From NCBI GenBank assembly GCA_020634415.1, contig JACKBT010000013.1:51971-115970 (forward strand): 64,000 nucleotides of DNA, given 5' to 3'. Below are positions 45,087 to 53,085 of this stretch, in pieces. The position numbers were made by a program, and so were the translations under genes. The notes below the pieces were generated by a model. The model was not told the DNA's origin. It worked only from the letters and a program-made list of their open reading frames with translations, and made no database searches. Each line of letters begins with the position of its first letter. Position 1 is the first letter of the stretch. This DNA is from Ardenticatenaceae bacterium. GTDB taxonomy: Bacteria > Chloroflexota > Anaerolineae > Promineifilales > Promineifilaceae.

Positions 45087-45617
45087 ATGAAAATTGACTA
45101 CGAACAACTACAAATAGCTATGAGTTCCAATGACCCAATGGGCTTAGGGCAGCATTACCTAGACACTGAAACAGGTGACGTGTTGTTGGTGAGCGATTGG
45201 GTGGAGGGAGAGTCGCGGAAATTTGACGATCCAGCCGCCATTGAGGACGAAACCCTTCGCCTGACCTGGTACCATCTGTGGTGCGATAGTGAAGTAGGGA
45301 TTGAACTGTCAGAAGCGGAAGAACGCAGTATGACCCGGCAATCAGATGCTTGCTTGAAACGCTTCCTGGTTGTGCCGCAAGCGGATTCGCACGAAGCCTA
45401 TCAAGATATGGCGGATTTTGCCGATACCATTGCCAGTTCACACTTGCGGAAACTTTTGCAGGTGGCACTAAACGGCCGTTCCCCATTCCGTCGCTTCAAA
45501 GATGTACTGTACAATCATCAGGCTGAACGCGAACAGTGGTTTGCCTTTAGCGCCCAACGCTGGCGCGAGCGCACTGATGACTGGCTGGAAATGGAGGGTA
45601 TGCTTTCGGATGATTGA
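45087..45617 (+). CDS. UPF0158 family protein
   Basis: A 176-residue acidic protein starting MKIDYEQLQIAMSSNDP, with YYLD-type LGQHYLDTETGDVLLVSDWV, FLVVPQADSHEAYQDMADFA, and the C-terminal LNGRSPFRRFKDVLYNHQAE, then WFAFSAQRW. This is the pattern of UPF0158 proteins, small proteins of unknown role widespread in bacteria. ATG 45087 is chosen because homologous proteins begin at this point. It is separate from the ATPase/PIN pair; ACGGCCGT reappears in this gene (45472). Confidence 0.8.
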   Translation: MKIDYEQLQIAMSSNDPMGLGQHYLDTETGDVLLVSDWVEGESRKFDDPAAIEDETLRLTWYHLWCDSEVGIELSEAEERSMTRQSDACLKRFLVVPQADSHEAYQDMADFADTIASSHLRKLLQVALNGRSPFRRFKDVLYNHQAEREQWFAFSAQRWRERTDDWLEMEGMLSDD

Positions 45618-45650
45618 GTAACGGCCGTTTGTAAGGAAAAGGAGAAACCA

Positions 45651-46328
45651 ATGACTAGAAAAAAACAATCCCAAGGCAACTGCGTCTTTTGTGAGCGCGA
45701 AATGACTCGCGGTGGACTAAGCAATCATCTGAAGAGCTGTCCCCAACGGCAAGAAGCCAGTGCAAACGCCACATCCGGCACGGCTCAACCCCTTTATCAT
45801 CTGCAGGTAAGCGATACCTACAATTCAGATTTCTGGCTGCATTTGGAGGTGAACGGCCGTTCCACCCTCAAACATCTCGACCAATACCTCCGCGCCATCT
45901 GGCTGGAATGTTGTGGGCATATGAGCCAATTTTCAGTTGGCGGCTGGAGTGGCAGCAAGATTGGCATGAGCCGCAAAATCGAAGATGTCTTGGCTCCTGG
46001 TATTACCCTAACCCACATCTACGACTTTGGCACCTCGTCAGAAACAACGGTTAAATCGCTGTCTGTGCGTGAGGGCAAGCCCTTAACCAAGCATCCCATC
46101 TACCTGATGGCTCGCAACAAGATGCCAGAGGTAACGTGTGCCGAATGTGGGGCAGTGGCCGGCTGGTACTGCGCCGATTGTTTGGCGGAACAAGGGGAAT
46201 GGATAACCCTCTGTGCCGATCATTTGGCAGATCACGCTCATGATGAGTATGGTGGCCCATCACCCCTGATCAACTCACCTCGTTTGGGCATGTGTGGCTA
46301 TGCTGGCCCGGCGGAACCGCCGTATTAG
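45651..46328 (+). CDS. pRiA4b ORF-3-like protein with N-terminal zinc-finger
   Basis: A 225-residue protein. Residues 11-30 hold a C2HC-type finger (CVFCEREMTRGGLSNHLKSC). The middle matches the plasmid pRiA4b ORF-3-like domain (YHLQVSDTYNSDFWLHLEV, LKHLDQYLRAIWLECCGHMS, ITLTHIYDFGTSSETTVKSL). A second cysteine cluster follows (VTCAECGAVAGWYCADCLAE, CADHLADHAHDE). The family often accompanies mobile elements and has no known function. AAGGAGAAACCA precedes the ATG. Unrelated by sequence to the cas genes around it. Confidence 0.75.
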   Translation: MTRKKQSQGNCVFCEREMTRGGLSNHLKSCPQRQEASANATSGTAQPLYHLQVSDTYNSDFWLHLEVNGRSTLKHLDQYLRAIWLECCGHMSQFSVGGWSGSKIGMSRKIEDVLAPGITLTHIYDFGTSSETTVKSLSVREGKPLTKHPIYLMARNKMPEVTCAECGAVAGWYCADCLAEQGEWITLCADHLADHAHDEYGGPSPLINSPRLGMCGYAGPAEPPY

Positions 46329-46449
46329 CTGTGTTCACATGGGTTGAAGGGGAACCTGATTCACCTACTCAAGGTTCCACCGCCATTTACAAAACAAGCC
46401 AAAAATACGTATAATAGGCATATTATCAGATTTCCATGTAAGAGGTGAC

Positions 46450-46755
46450 ATGATGCCCCAAATTAGTGTGAGTGAAGCCAGCCGCAATTTGTCCCATTGG
46501 GTGAACCAGGCCACATACGGCCGTAAACCAGTTGTTGTTACCTCACACGGTAAGGCTAAAGCCGTCATTATCAGTGCCGAAGCCTTTGAGCAGCTTATTG
46601 GCATACATGGTTATGCTCATCGAGACCTGTTACCACCAGAGCAACTTCGTCAGGAATTCCAACAAGTGTTAGCTGAAGCAGGGTATGATGATCGAGAAGC
46701 CATCATCAATCTGGTGCGTCAGGTTAAACAAGAGATGGTTGAGGATAGCGAATAG
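46450..46755 (+). CDS. Phd/YefM-type antitoxin
   Basis: About 100 residues, ATG 46450 or 46453 after GAGGTGAC. The N-terminus MPQISVSEASRNLSHWVNQA and KPVVVTSHGKAKAVIISAEAF is the DNA-binding Phd/YefM fold; the C-terminal acidic helix (REAIINLVRQVKQEMVEDSE) would wrap the toxin. A PIN-domain toxin gene starts 18 bases downstream. Autoregulation by the pair is expected from the family. Confidence 0.85.
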   Translation: MMPQISVSEASRNLSHWVNQATYGRKPVVVTSHGKAKAVIISAEAFEQLIGIHGYAHRDLLPPEQLRQEFQQVLAEAGYDDREAIINLVRQVKQEMVEDSE

Positions 46756-46773
46756 GATTGGCACATCTACCAG

Positions 46774-47265
46774 ATGAGTGCATCGAATTATCCTCGCCGT
46801 ATCTTTCTCGATACCAACGTCTATATTATTGGGGCTGCTGTCGAAGCCAGCCCTGAAGCTGTCATACTAAACTGGTTAGGTTTTACCGGACGACCAGTTG
46901 AACCAATAGAAGTTATTGTTTCAGATGCTTTGTTTAGCCAGATTCTCAGGGTTGCCAGACGTTTACAGGGCAAAGATTGGAGCGGACAAATCATAACCCG
47001 TATCTGGCAAGGCATGAATGTGAACTATGTCTTTTATGATGACCAGGAAGTTCAGACTTTGCTTCAGGCGAATCTGATTCCACGAGAAGATGTGACTATC
47101 TTTCTGAGTGCTAAAGCTGGCAATGCAGATTGTTTTGTATCGGCGAATCGGGAGTTGGTTCGCACATTGGCTAAAGAAAATGGGGCATTTGAGTGTCTAT
47201 ATGCGGCTGAATTCGTAGAAAAGTACATTCAAGTGTCAGCAGGCAGAAAAGAAAATAATGGATAA
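46774..47265 (+). CDS. PIN-domain toxin
   Basis: A 163-residue PIN protein: RRIFLDTNVYIIGAAVEASP (first Asp), IVSDALFSQILRVARRL, and AKAGNADCFVSANRELVRTL with the later acidic residue. It follows the Phd-type antitoxin and is most likely an RNase toxin of a VapC-like kind. The stop overlaps the next gene by eight bases, so the toxin-antitoxin pair runs into the EAD-SAVED-like gene. Confidence 0.8.
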   Translation: MSASNYPRRIFLDTNVYIIGAAVEASPEAVILNWLGFTGRPVEPIEVIVSDALFSQILRVARRLQGKDWSGQIITRIWQGMNVNYVFYDDQEVQTLLQANLIPREDVTIFLSAKAGNADCFVSANRELVRTLAKENGAFECLYAAEFVEKYIQVSAGRKENNG

Positions 47266-48031
47266 AAACAGATTCTATTCCGGAGCAGTTGATTTATTCA
47301 AAAATATGGGATCGCTGGCAACGGCCGTTTCCACTGATAACCAAATCCTCATTCAACAATTAAACCAAAGCCAACTGCTGTCAGTTTATCTGATAACCAA
47401 TTGTGCGATGCCTGAAGGTCAACAGGGGCGTTCCATTGTAGACTTGTCCCGGCAAATTGCCACGGTATTTAACAATGATGAATTGAGGGTATTGTGTTTA
47501 GAGCTAGATAATGATCTGGAGAATTTAGCCGGGGACGGTAAAGCTGCCAGATGCCTCTCTTTGGTTGAATGGATGCGACGACACGGCCGTTTGCCCGAAT
47601 TACTGCTAGCCCTTAAAAAACAACGTCCCAGAACTGCCTGGCCTAATGCTGATCAGATTGTATTACCCACAATTGTCAAAAAGGACGATTTGGTCGTAGT
47701 TGTCGGGATGATTCACCGTCGTGATGGCGATAACATCTTACAAGATGTGGCCAATTACCTGAACGAACAGGGCAAAGATGCAAACATTTTACTATTGGCT
47801 ACATCCGGCCAAATCCCCATAGAGGGAGCCAATTGGCAGCAATTCCCGCGCCTGTTTCGGGATGCTATTGACGATACTTTGAGCCGAACAGGGGCCAAAA
47901 CTGGTCATTTTTTCCTGGCAGGTGTGGGTGCCATCCTCTTTAGTATGGGGTGCATGTGGAGCACAATTGAAAAGTGTGTGATTTATCACAAACAGGATGG
48001 GTATCATCCAGTCATTTCACTACCCTTATAA
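47258..48031 (+). CDS. EAD protein with SAVED-like C-terminal domain
   Basis: A 257-residue protein. Residues about 57-130 form an EAD-type module (VDLSRQIATVFNNDELRVLC, LVEWMRRHGRLPELLLALKK, QRPRTAW), of the same kind as in the PIN-EAD protein at 44280. The C-terminal 115 residues start with a strand DLVVVVGMIHRRDGD and close with GHFFLAGVGAILFSMGCMWS, then CVIYHKQDGYHPVISLPL. That resembles the closing 'F-x-x-x-P-x-A-hydrophobic-G ... vY-x-Y-x-P-x-hydrophobic-x-L' part of SAVED domains, which bind cyclic oligonucleotides. SAVED assignment is tentative; EAD is firmer. The csx15 ATG overlaps the stop (TAATG). Confidence 0.62.
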   Translation: MDKNRFYSGAVDLFKNMGSLATAVSTDNQILIQQLNQSQLLSVYLITNCAMPEGQQGRSIVDLSRQIATVFNNDELRVLCLELDNDLENLAGDGKAARCLSLVEWMRRHGRLPELLLALKKQRPRTAWPNADQIVLPTIVKKDDLVVVVGMIHRRDGDNILQDVANYLNEQGKDANILLLATSGQIPIEGANWQQFPRLFRDAIDDTLSRTGAKTGHFFLAGVGAILFSMGCMWSTIEKCVIYHKQDGYHPVISLPL

Positions 48032-48423
48032 TGGTACTAACCGTGATGATTTTGCTAAACTTTAGTCACCCCCTAACGGATACACAACTTGAGATGATTC
48101 AGGCACAGGCAGGAGTATTATTTGAGTTACGCGAAATCAAAACACACTTCGACCACGAACGGCCGTTCTCCGAACAAATCACCACCCTCCTCAACAGCCT
48201 CAATATAGACTCCCAAACATGGCAAACCCATCCCATTCTCATCAACCCACCGGCTCATAATGCTATCGCCGTGACATTAATGGCAGAGCTACACGGCCGT
48301 ATGGGTTACTTCCCCGCCATCATTCGCCTCAAACCCATTCCTGGCAGCTTACCGCCTCAATTTGAATTTGCTGAAATTATTAATTTGCAAGCGATTCGAG
48401 ATCAGGCACGAGCGCAGCGCTGA
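48031..48423 (+). CDS. csx15: Csx15-like small CRISPR/CBASS-associated protein
   Basis: A 130-residue protein from ATG 48031, overlapping the previous stop (TAATG). Diagnostic segments are MILLNFSHPLTDTQLEMIQA near the start and MAELHGRMGYFPAIIRLKPI and FEFAEIINLQAIRDQARAQR at the end. These match small Csx15 proteins found with type III CRISPR and cyclic-nucleotide defence loci. The coupling to an EAD-SAVED-like gene and the active Cas10 cyclase upstream suggest that it handles or binds the cyclic oligoadenylate signal; this is inference. It might instead start at ATG 48046 (MILLNFSH). Confidence 0.75.
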   Translation: MVLTVMILLNFSHPLTDTQLEMIQAQAGVLFELREIKTHFDHERPFSEQITTLLNSLNIDSQTWQTHPILINPPAHNAIAVTLMAELHGRMGYFPAIIRLKPIPGSLPPQFEFAEIINLQAIRDQARAQR

Positions 48424-48496
48424 TGGAACTTCTTTTGTTGACAACGGCCGTTTCTTCCCCTTAAAATAGCCATATAGATGGCTGCCTGGAGGTATT

Positions 48497-48796
48497 ATGA
48501 CCGAAACAACTTATTCAATCGCCGAAGCTCGCAACCAATTCGCCGCCATCGTGCGTGATGCCGAAGAGACAAACCGGCCTGTGCAAGTCACCCGCCGAGG
48601 ACAACCGGTTGCCGTTATTCTATCGGCCGAAGAATACGGCCGCTTACTCAAACAGCGGGAAAAACGGGATTTTTGGCAAGCCTATCTAGATTGGCGTGAA
48701 GAATGGCAGGTCGATGAGTGGGACGATACCGACGATCCCTTTGCCGACGTGCGTGACAAATCACCAGGACGAGAGATTGACCTGTGGACGGAGTAA
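48497..48796 (+). CDS. Phd/YefM-type antitoxin of a VapC pair
   Basis: A 99-residue protein: YSIAEARNQFAAIVRDAEET, VQVTRRGQPVAVILSAEEYG (DNA-binding fold), then an acidic C-terminal half (WQVDEWDDTDDPFADVRD). CTGGAGG precedes ATG 48497. Its 3' end overlaps the VapC gene by 13 bases. Confidence 0.88.
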   Translation: MTETTYSIAEARNQFAAIVRDAEETNRPVQVTRRGQPVAVILSAEEYGRLLKQREKRDFWQAYLDWREEWQVDEWDDTDDPFADVRDKSPGREIDLWTE

Positions 48797-49209
48797 CTTA
48801 CCTGGCCGACACAAACATTGTGTCAGAAATGATGCGCCCCCACCCCTTCGCTGCCGTCAATACAGCATGGCAAGTACATGATCACGAAATAGCCATCTCT
48901 ACTGTAAGCTGGCATGAATTATTAGTTGGTATACGACGCCTGCCTCACTCTAAAAAACGAACTGCATATGGAAAATTTTTGTACACATACTTGCAAAAAC
49001 AGGTCATTATCTTGCCCTACAATCAAGTTGCGGCTGAATGGCATGCAGATGAGCGTACCCGCTTGATGCAGATCGGCAAAACTCCGTCTTTTCCTGATGG
49101 GCAAATCGCAGCAATTGCAGCGGTGAATGATTTGACGCTTGTTACCCGCAATGTCCAAGACTTTGCTGATTTTGCTAATTTGAGAATCGAAAATTGGTTT
49201 GAGGCCTGA
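48784..49209 (+). CDS. VapC-type PIN toxin
   Basis: A 141-residue PIN-domain RNase from GTG 48784 inside the antitoxin gene. Catalytic acids are visible: YLADTNIVSEMMRP (first Asp), STVSWHELLVGIRRL (Glu), and FPDGQIAAIAAVNDLTLVTR (Asp). It probably cuts tRNA or rRNA when freed from its antitoxin, as VapCs do. Confidence 0.88.
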   Translation: MDGVTYLADTNIVSEMMRPHPFAAVNTAWQVHDHEIAISTVSWHELLVGIRRLPHSKKRTAYGKFLYTYLQKQVIILPYNQVAAEWHADERTRLMQIGKTPSFPDGQIAAIAAVNDLTLVTRNVQDFADFANLRIENWFEA

Positions 49210-49228
49210 TCACCCCCAGGAATGCCAT

Positions 49229-49768
49229 ATGACCTCGATACCTAATTGGGAAGCGATTAGTAAAAAACTCCAACAAGAATCAAAAGCAGGATTAATTCAA
49301 CTCATCCAAGAACTCACGGCCGTTTCCCCTGAAGCCCAACGCTACCTGCAAACACGTTATCTGAAAGGCACAACGGCCGATCAAATCGCCCCCTACCGCC
49401 AGGTCATCCAAGAACAATTTGTCACTTCCGATTGGAACAATACCCTTTCCTGGAACTTCGCTGGCGTACAGAAAGCCATAGACGATTATGCCCAAAGCAG
49501 TCGGGGTGATGAAGTCGGGATGGCCGAATTATTAGTGGCAGCTTTGGAAACGGCCGTCAAATTCGCCAATAATTTCAACTTACAAGACGACGACTTCGAC
49601 AACAGTATCACCGAATTAGCTGACAGGTGCACCAACCATTTTCAAGACTATGAACACCTTCTGCCCACCTACAAACGCCGCATCGAGAAGATCCAGAAAA
49701 TCGGCTCTGATTTAGGCTATTATGCGCTGGATGAATCGCTGGATGATTTAACCAGCCCTTACCGTTAA
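49229..49768 (+). CDS. Small helical protein of unknown function (DUF6155-like?)
   Basis: A 179-residue, acidic, mainly helical protein, ATG 49229 after CCAGG. It begins MTSIPNWEAISKKLQQESKA and has GLIQLIQELTAVSPEAQRYL, a pattern seen in DUF6155-type proteins, then VGMAELLVAALETAVKFANN. No catalytic motif is evident. It lies four bases before cas6 and may be co-transcribed with it, but a CRISPR role is unproven. Confidence 0.6.
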   Translation: MTSIPNWEAISKKLQQESKAGLIQLIQELTAVSPEAQRYLQTRYLKGTTADQIAPYRQVIQEQFVTSDWNNTLSWNFAGVQKAIDDYAQSSRGDEVGMAELLVAALETAVKFANNFNLQDDDFDNSITELADRCTNHFQDYEHLLPTYKRRIEKIQKIGSDLGYYALDESLDDLTSPYR

Positions 49769-49772
49769 TCTT

Positions 49773-50528
49773 ATGCACACCATCACCTACCTCTTTGAAC
49801 CTTTAGCCGAACCCCTCAACGGCCGTTACATCCATGCCAAAGGGCTGCACGGCTTCCTCTTCAACATCACCGGCCAGGCTGACCGTGAAGAGTCCGATTG
49901 GCTGCATAACCATAAAACGCCACGTCCTTTTACCCTTGTTCCCCTTTACGGTGATGATTCCTGTCTGGCTGGCCTCCGCCTCTCCACCCTGACGGATCGT
50001 GCCACCAGCCTCTTCCAGCGTACCGGTGAATGGTTCAGCAAAACAGAACGGCCGTGTCACCTCGGCGGTCACGAATTCATCATCCGTGAATCACGCACCA
50101 CCCCCAGCATCAGTTGGCAGCAGCTTGCCCTCAGCGAACTGACCAGACAAATTGGCCTACGTTTTCTGTCACCCTGCGGCTTCAAACAAGGTCCTCGCGT
50201 CATGCCCCTACCCCTACCAGCGAATGTCTTCGGCAGTCCTATCCGTATTTGGGAAGCCTTCGCCCCACCCATGATGGTCATTCCCCCAGATTGGCGTGAT
50301 TGGTGTGCCCAAAACATCTTCGTCACCCAACACAATATCGAGACTGTTCAGATCAATATCAGTCAACGCGAGCGATTTACGGGCTTTGTCGGTGAAGTGT
50401 GGTTTGAGGCTCATCAAGGGGATGAGTACCACCTTCGCACCTGGCAAGCCCTTAGCACTCTGGCTACCTTTTGTGGTGTTGGTTACAAAACAACGATGGG
50501 AATGGGAGCAGTTGAGCGGTTGAGCTAA
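49773..50528 (+). CDS. cas6: Cas6 pre-crRNA endoribonuclease
   Basis: A 251-residue RAMP protein of the stand-alone Cas6 kind used by type III systems. It begins HTITYLFEPLAEPLNGRYIH with KGLHGFLFNITGQADREESD and KTPRPFTLVPLYG. It ends with ISQRERFTGFVGEVWFEAHQ and LSTLATFCGVGYKTTMGMGA, the glycine-rich loop. It should cut repeats to give crRNAs with an 8-nt tag. Its gene is about 44 kb from the array and at the far end of the effector region. A broken copy of its 3' two thirds lies at 53086-53566. Confidence 0.9.
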   Translation: MHTITYLFEPLAEPLNGRYIHAKGLHGFLFNITGQADREESDWLHNHKTPRPFTLVPLYGDDSCLAGLRLSTLTDRATSLFQRTGEWFSKTERPCHLGGHEFIIRESRTTPSISWQQLALSELTRQIGLRFLSPCGFKQGPRVMPLPLPANVFGSPIRIWEAFAPPMMVIPPDWRDWCAQNIFVTQHNIETVQINISQRERFTGFVGEVWFEAHQGDEYHLRTWQALSTLATFCGVGYKTTMGMGAVERLS

Positions 50529-50579
50529 GCCTCACGACCCGTTTCAGTCTACAAGCTTTTTAGTCCAAATCTAGCTGCC

Positions 50580-51406
50580 TCCATCACTGCCTTCGTGAGA
50601 GATAAACAGCGGCAACTTTTCTGTTTTTCGTCAGTTTCAGGCGAACAAACGCGCAATCAAATCGCCAGCCAGCATGGCGTGCATCCTGAGCAGGTGACGG
50701 GGTGGAAGCAAAAGCTGTTGAGCGAAGGCAAGGAGTTGTTTGGCCGAAAGACGGGGCGGGATGCAGCGGTGCAAGCAACACAAGAAGCAGAGTTATATGA
50801 ACAAATCGGCCGCCTCAAGCCTGTGCTGAGCTTGCCGAAGCGATGGAATTGGAGTGGCTGAAAAAAAGCTGCCCAGTTTGGTTGAGGCCAAGCGGCAGTT
50901 AATCGAACCTGAACGAGAGCAAATCACTATCCGACGGCAGTATGAATTAGTGGGGTTGGCACGATTACGTTCCATTGCCTAGTGGCTTTATGTACCTGGT
51001 AGCCGTGATGGATTGGCACAGCCGTTTTGTCCTCAGTTGGCAGTTATCCAACACCTTGGAGACGCACTTCTGCCTGGAGGCTCTGGAAATGGCTTTCACC
51101 TTCGGTCAGCCAGAGATTTTCAACAGCGACCAGGGGGCACAGTTTACGGCCGTTGCCTTCACCGCCCCACTGCTTGAGCGCAACATTCGTATCAGCATGG
51201 ACGGCCGAGGTCGGGCACTGGACAATGTGTTCATCGAGCGGCTCTGGCGTTCTGTGAAGTATGAGGACATTTACCTCAAAGAGTATCAGTCGGTGGCGGC
51301 ACTGCGGGCTGGCCTCGCCAGCTATTTCCACCTTTACAACTATGGCCGACCACATCAAAGCCTGGCCTATGCCACCCCGGCTGAGGCCTATTTTAGCAAA
51401 CGATAG
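50580..51406 (+). pseudogene. IS3-family transposase remnant (orfA and orfB, degenerate)
   Basis: OrfA-like sequence starts near 50595 (RNQIASQHGVHPEQVTGWKQ, ELYEQIGRLK) and is then disrupted by a 22-base REP-like insert (50819-50841). Its continuation MELEWLKKK can be read in another frame from 50843. The OrfB part lacks its N-terminal HTH region through an internal deletion near 50970. It resumes with FMYLVAVMDWHSRFVLSW, FNSDQGAQF and ALDNVFIERLWRSVKYE, so all three DDE residues of the integrase core survive. The tail is NYGRPHQSLAYATPAEAYF. The element cannot make a normal OrfAB fusion transposase. It separates cas6 from an AbiE pair. Confidence 0.85.
50819..50841. repeat. REP-like unit inserted in the IS3 orfA
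   Basis: GCCTGTGCTGAGCTTG, then CCGAAGC, breaks the IS3 reading frame. It matches, inverted and with a few differences, the sequence CCTTCGACAAGCTCAGG, then GCAGGC, at 63835-63857. Units of the form CCTGxxCTGAGCTTGxCGAAGG occur as dispersed intergenic repeats in many bacterial genomes. Confidence 0.6.
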
Positions 51407-51576
51407 CCCATCAATGTCACTTATTTTTCCCATTTTGTGGTCTTGACAATGGAGGTAACTATACTCGTCTGCACCATCCAATATATCGTTGTTAACGTAG
51501 GTCCGTGCGCTGCTAGAAAGCACATCGAGGTTTCAAAATGTGAGCGGATGAGTTAATTCAGCCTTACAGCATCTTT

Positions 51577-51620
51577 GAGGTAACGATTGCCTCGAAAAAC
51601 GTTGCAATAACTAACGATTC
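51577..51620. promoter_or_regulatory. Candidate AbiEi operator upstream of the AbiE pair
   Basis: Two direct TAACGATT units (51581-51588 and 51612-51619), 31 bases apart, lie just upstream of the AbiEi start codon (51638); the first is flanked by GAGG and CCTC. AbiEi proteins repress their own operon by binding repeats, so these are plausible sites. The rest of 51407-51576 shows no gene. Confidence 0.35.
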
Positions 51621-51637
51621 CTGCCATAATAACCATC

Positions 51638-52267
51638 ATGCGCTGGCAACAATTGCAAGATATAGTCCAAGATCAACCACTTTTTGAAACTTCGTTGTTT
51701 CTGACAGGCGATGTGACGCACCATCAAGCACAACGGCAATTGAGTGATTGGGCAAGAGCTGAGAAAGTTATCCAACTGCGGCGCGGCATCTACACGCTGC
51801 CGAACCAAAATCCGCATCCATTTGTTGTAGCCAATCATCTTGTCCCTGGTTCTTATGTGAGCTTACAAATGGCATTGGCTTATTACCATCTCATCCCGGA
51901 ACATGTCGCAGTTGTCACCAATGTCACCACGCAGCGATCAGGCAAATATGAAAATAAATACGGCCGTTTTTCCTACCGGCATATTCATACATCCTTATTC
52001 TATGGCATTGAGTATCGTCTGTTGGTCAATGATGAATACGCCTATGTGGCTATGCCGGAAAAAGCCTTGCTAGATCTCATTCATTTCCGCCCGCAGGGAG
52101 ACTCCACAGCTTATATTGAATCCTTGCGACTGCAAAATCTTGAAATTCTTGATTTTGAACGGCTTCATCGTCTTGCCGAACGCACAGGTAAACCCAAACT
52201 CAAACGCGCTGCCAACGTGATTGAGGCGATTGCCCGACGTGAAGCAGAAGAATATGAACCACTATGA
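51638..52267 (+). CDS. AbiEi-type antitoxin/transcriptional repressor
   Basis: A 209-residue protein with an N-terminal winged helix (FLTGDVTHHQAQRQLSDWAR, KVIQLRRGIYTLPNQNPHPF) and a C-terminal AbiEi antitoxin domain (GSYVSLQMALAYYHLIPEHV, ALLDLIHFRPQGDSTAYIES). It is the cognate antitoxin and repressor of the nucleotidyltransferase encoded next, with which it overlaps by four bases (ATGA). Confidence 0.85.
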   Translation: MRWQQLQDIVQDQPLFETSLFLTGDVTHHQAQRQLSDWARAEKVIQLRRGIYTLPNQNPHPFVVANHLVPGSYVSLQMALAYYHLIPEHVAVVTNVTTQRSGKYENKYGRFSYRHIHTSLFYGIEYRLLVNDEYAYVAMPEKALLDLIHFRPQGDSTAYIESLRLQNLEILDFERLHRLAERTGKPKLKRAANVIEAIARREAEEYEPL

Positions 52268-53067
52268 AAGCGTATTTGCGAACACTCATCGCGCCTGCTC
52301 AAACCAACCTTGTGGCGGTTCATCTGGTTCGTGAATATTTGCAAGCGCGTATTTTGCAAAGTTTGCAGCGCGCCGGTGCCATGCAAACGTTGGCCTTTCA
52401 CGGCGGCACAAGTTTGCGCTTTCTCTACGACCTCCCCCGTTACTCTGAAGACCTTGATTTTGCCCTGGAACTACATCCAGAAGCGTACGACTTTCGCGCC
52501 TATTTGCAGCAAATCATGCGTGACTTTTCTACCGAGGCATATGCGGTGGACATTAAGCTGAACGAGAAGCGGGTTGTTCATAAAGCCTTCGTGCGTTTTC
52601 GCGGCTTGCTTCACGAACTTGGTTTGTCAGGTCATGCCGAAGAAGTTCTGGCAATCAAAATCGAAGTAGATACCGATCCGCCGTTACATGCTGGCTTGAT
52701 GACGACGCCAACGAACAAATATGTGCTCATCAATTTGCAGCACCATGATCCAGCAACGCTTTTAGCTGGCAAACTAAGCGCTATCTTACAGCGCGACTAT
52801 CTCAAAGGGCGCGATATTTATGATTTGTGGTGGTATTTGAATCAACCAAATTGGCCTGTACCCAACTTGGAATATCTTAACCAGAGTTTACAACAAGGCG
52901 GGTGGGCAGATGACTTGCTAACGCCAGGCAATTGGCAAATGATTGTGCGGGAACAAATGTTATCTTTGAAATGGTCGCTTGTGATGGAAGATGTTGGTTC
53001 GTTTGTTATTGATTCGTATGAGCAAGCTGATTTTAGGCAAGAGCGGTTGTTGGCTCTGCTGGATTAA
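52264..53067 (+). CDS. AbiEii-type nucleotidyltransferase toxin
   Basis: A 267-residue protein with the AbiEii/AbiGii motifs: LAFHGGTSLRFLYDLPRYSE, then DLDFALE (the GGTxLR and ExDLDF nucleotide-binding and metal site). VLAIKIEVDTDPP and KLSAILQRDYLKGRDIYDLW follow. In type IV abortive-infection systems the toxin modifies nucleic acid or tRNA with nucleotides and arrests growth. It forms an operon with the AbiEi gene and lies between the IS3 remnant and the duplicate cas6 fragment, so the pair was probably brought in with these elements. Confidence 0.9.
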   Translation: MKAYLRTLIAPAQTNLVAVHLVREYLQARILQSLQRAGAMQTLAFHGGTSLRFLYDLPRYSEDLDFALELHPEAYDFRAYLQQIMRDFSTEAYAVDIKLNEKRVVHKAFVRFRGLLHELGLSGHAEEVLAIKIEVDTDPPLHAGLMTTPTNKYVLINLQHHDPATLLAGKLSAILQRDYLKGRDIYDLWWYLNQPNWPVPNLEYLNQSLQQGGWADDLLTPGNWQMIVREQMLSLKWSLVMEDVGSFVIDSYEQADFRQERLLALLD

Positions 53068-53085
53068 AGATGGGAGGTGGAGGGC

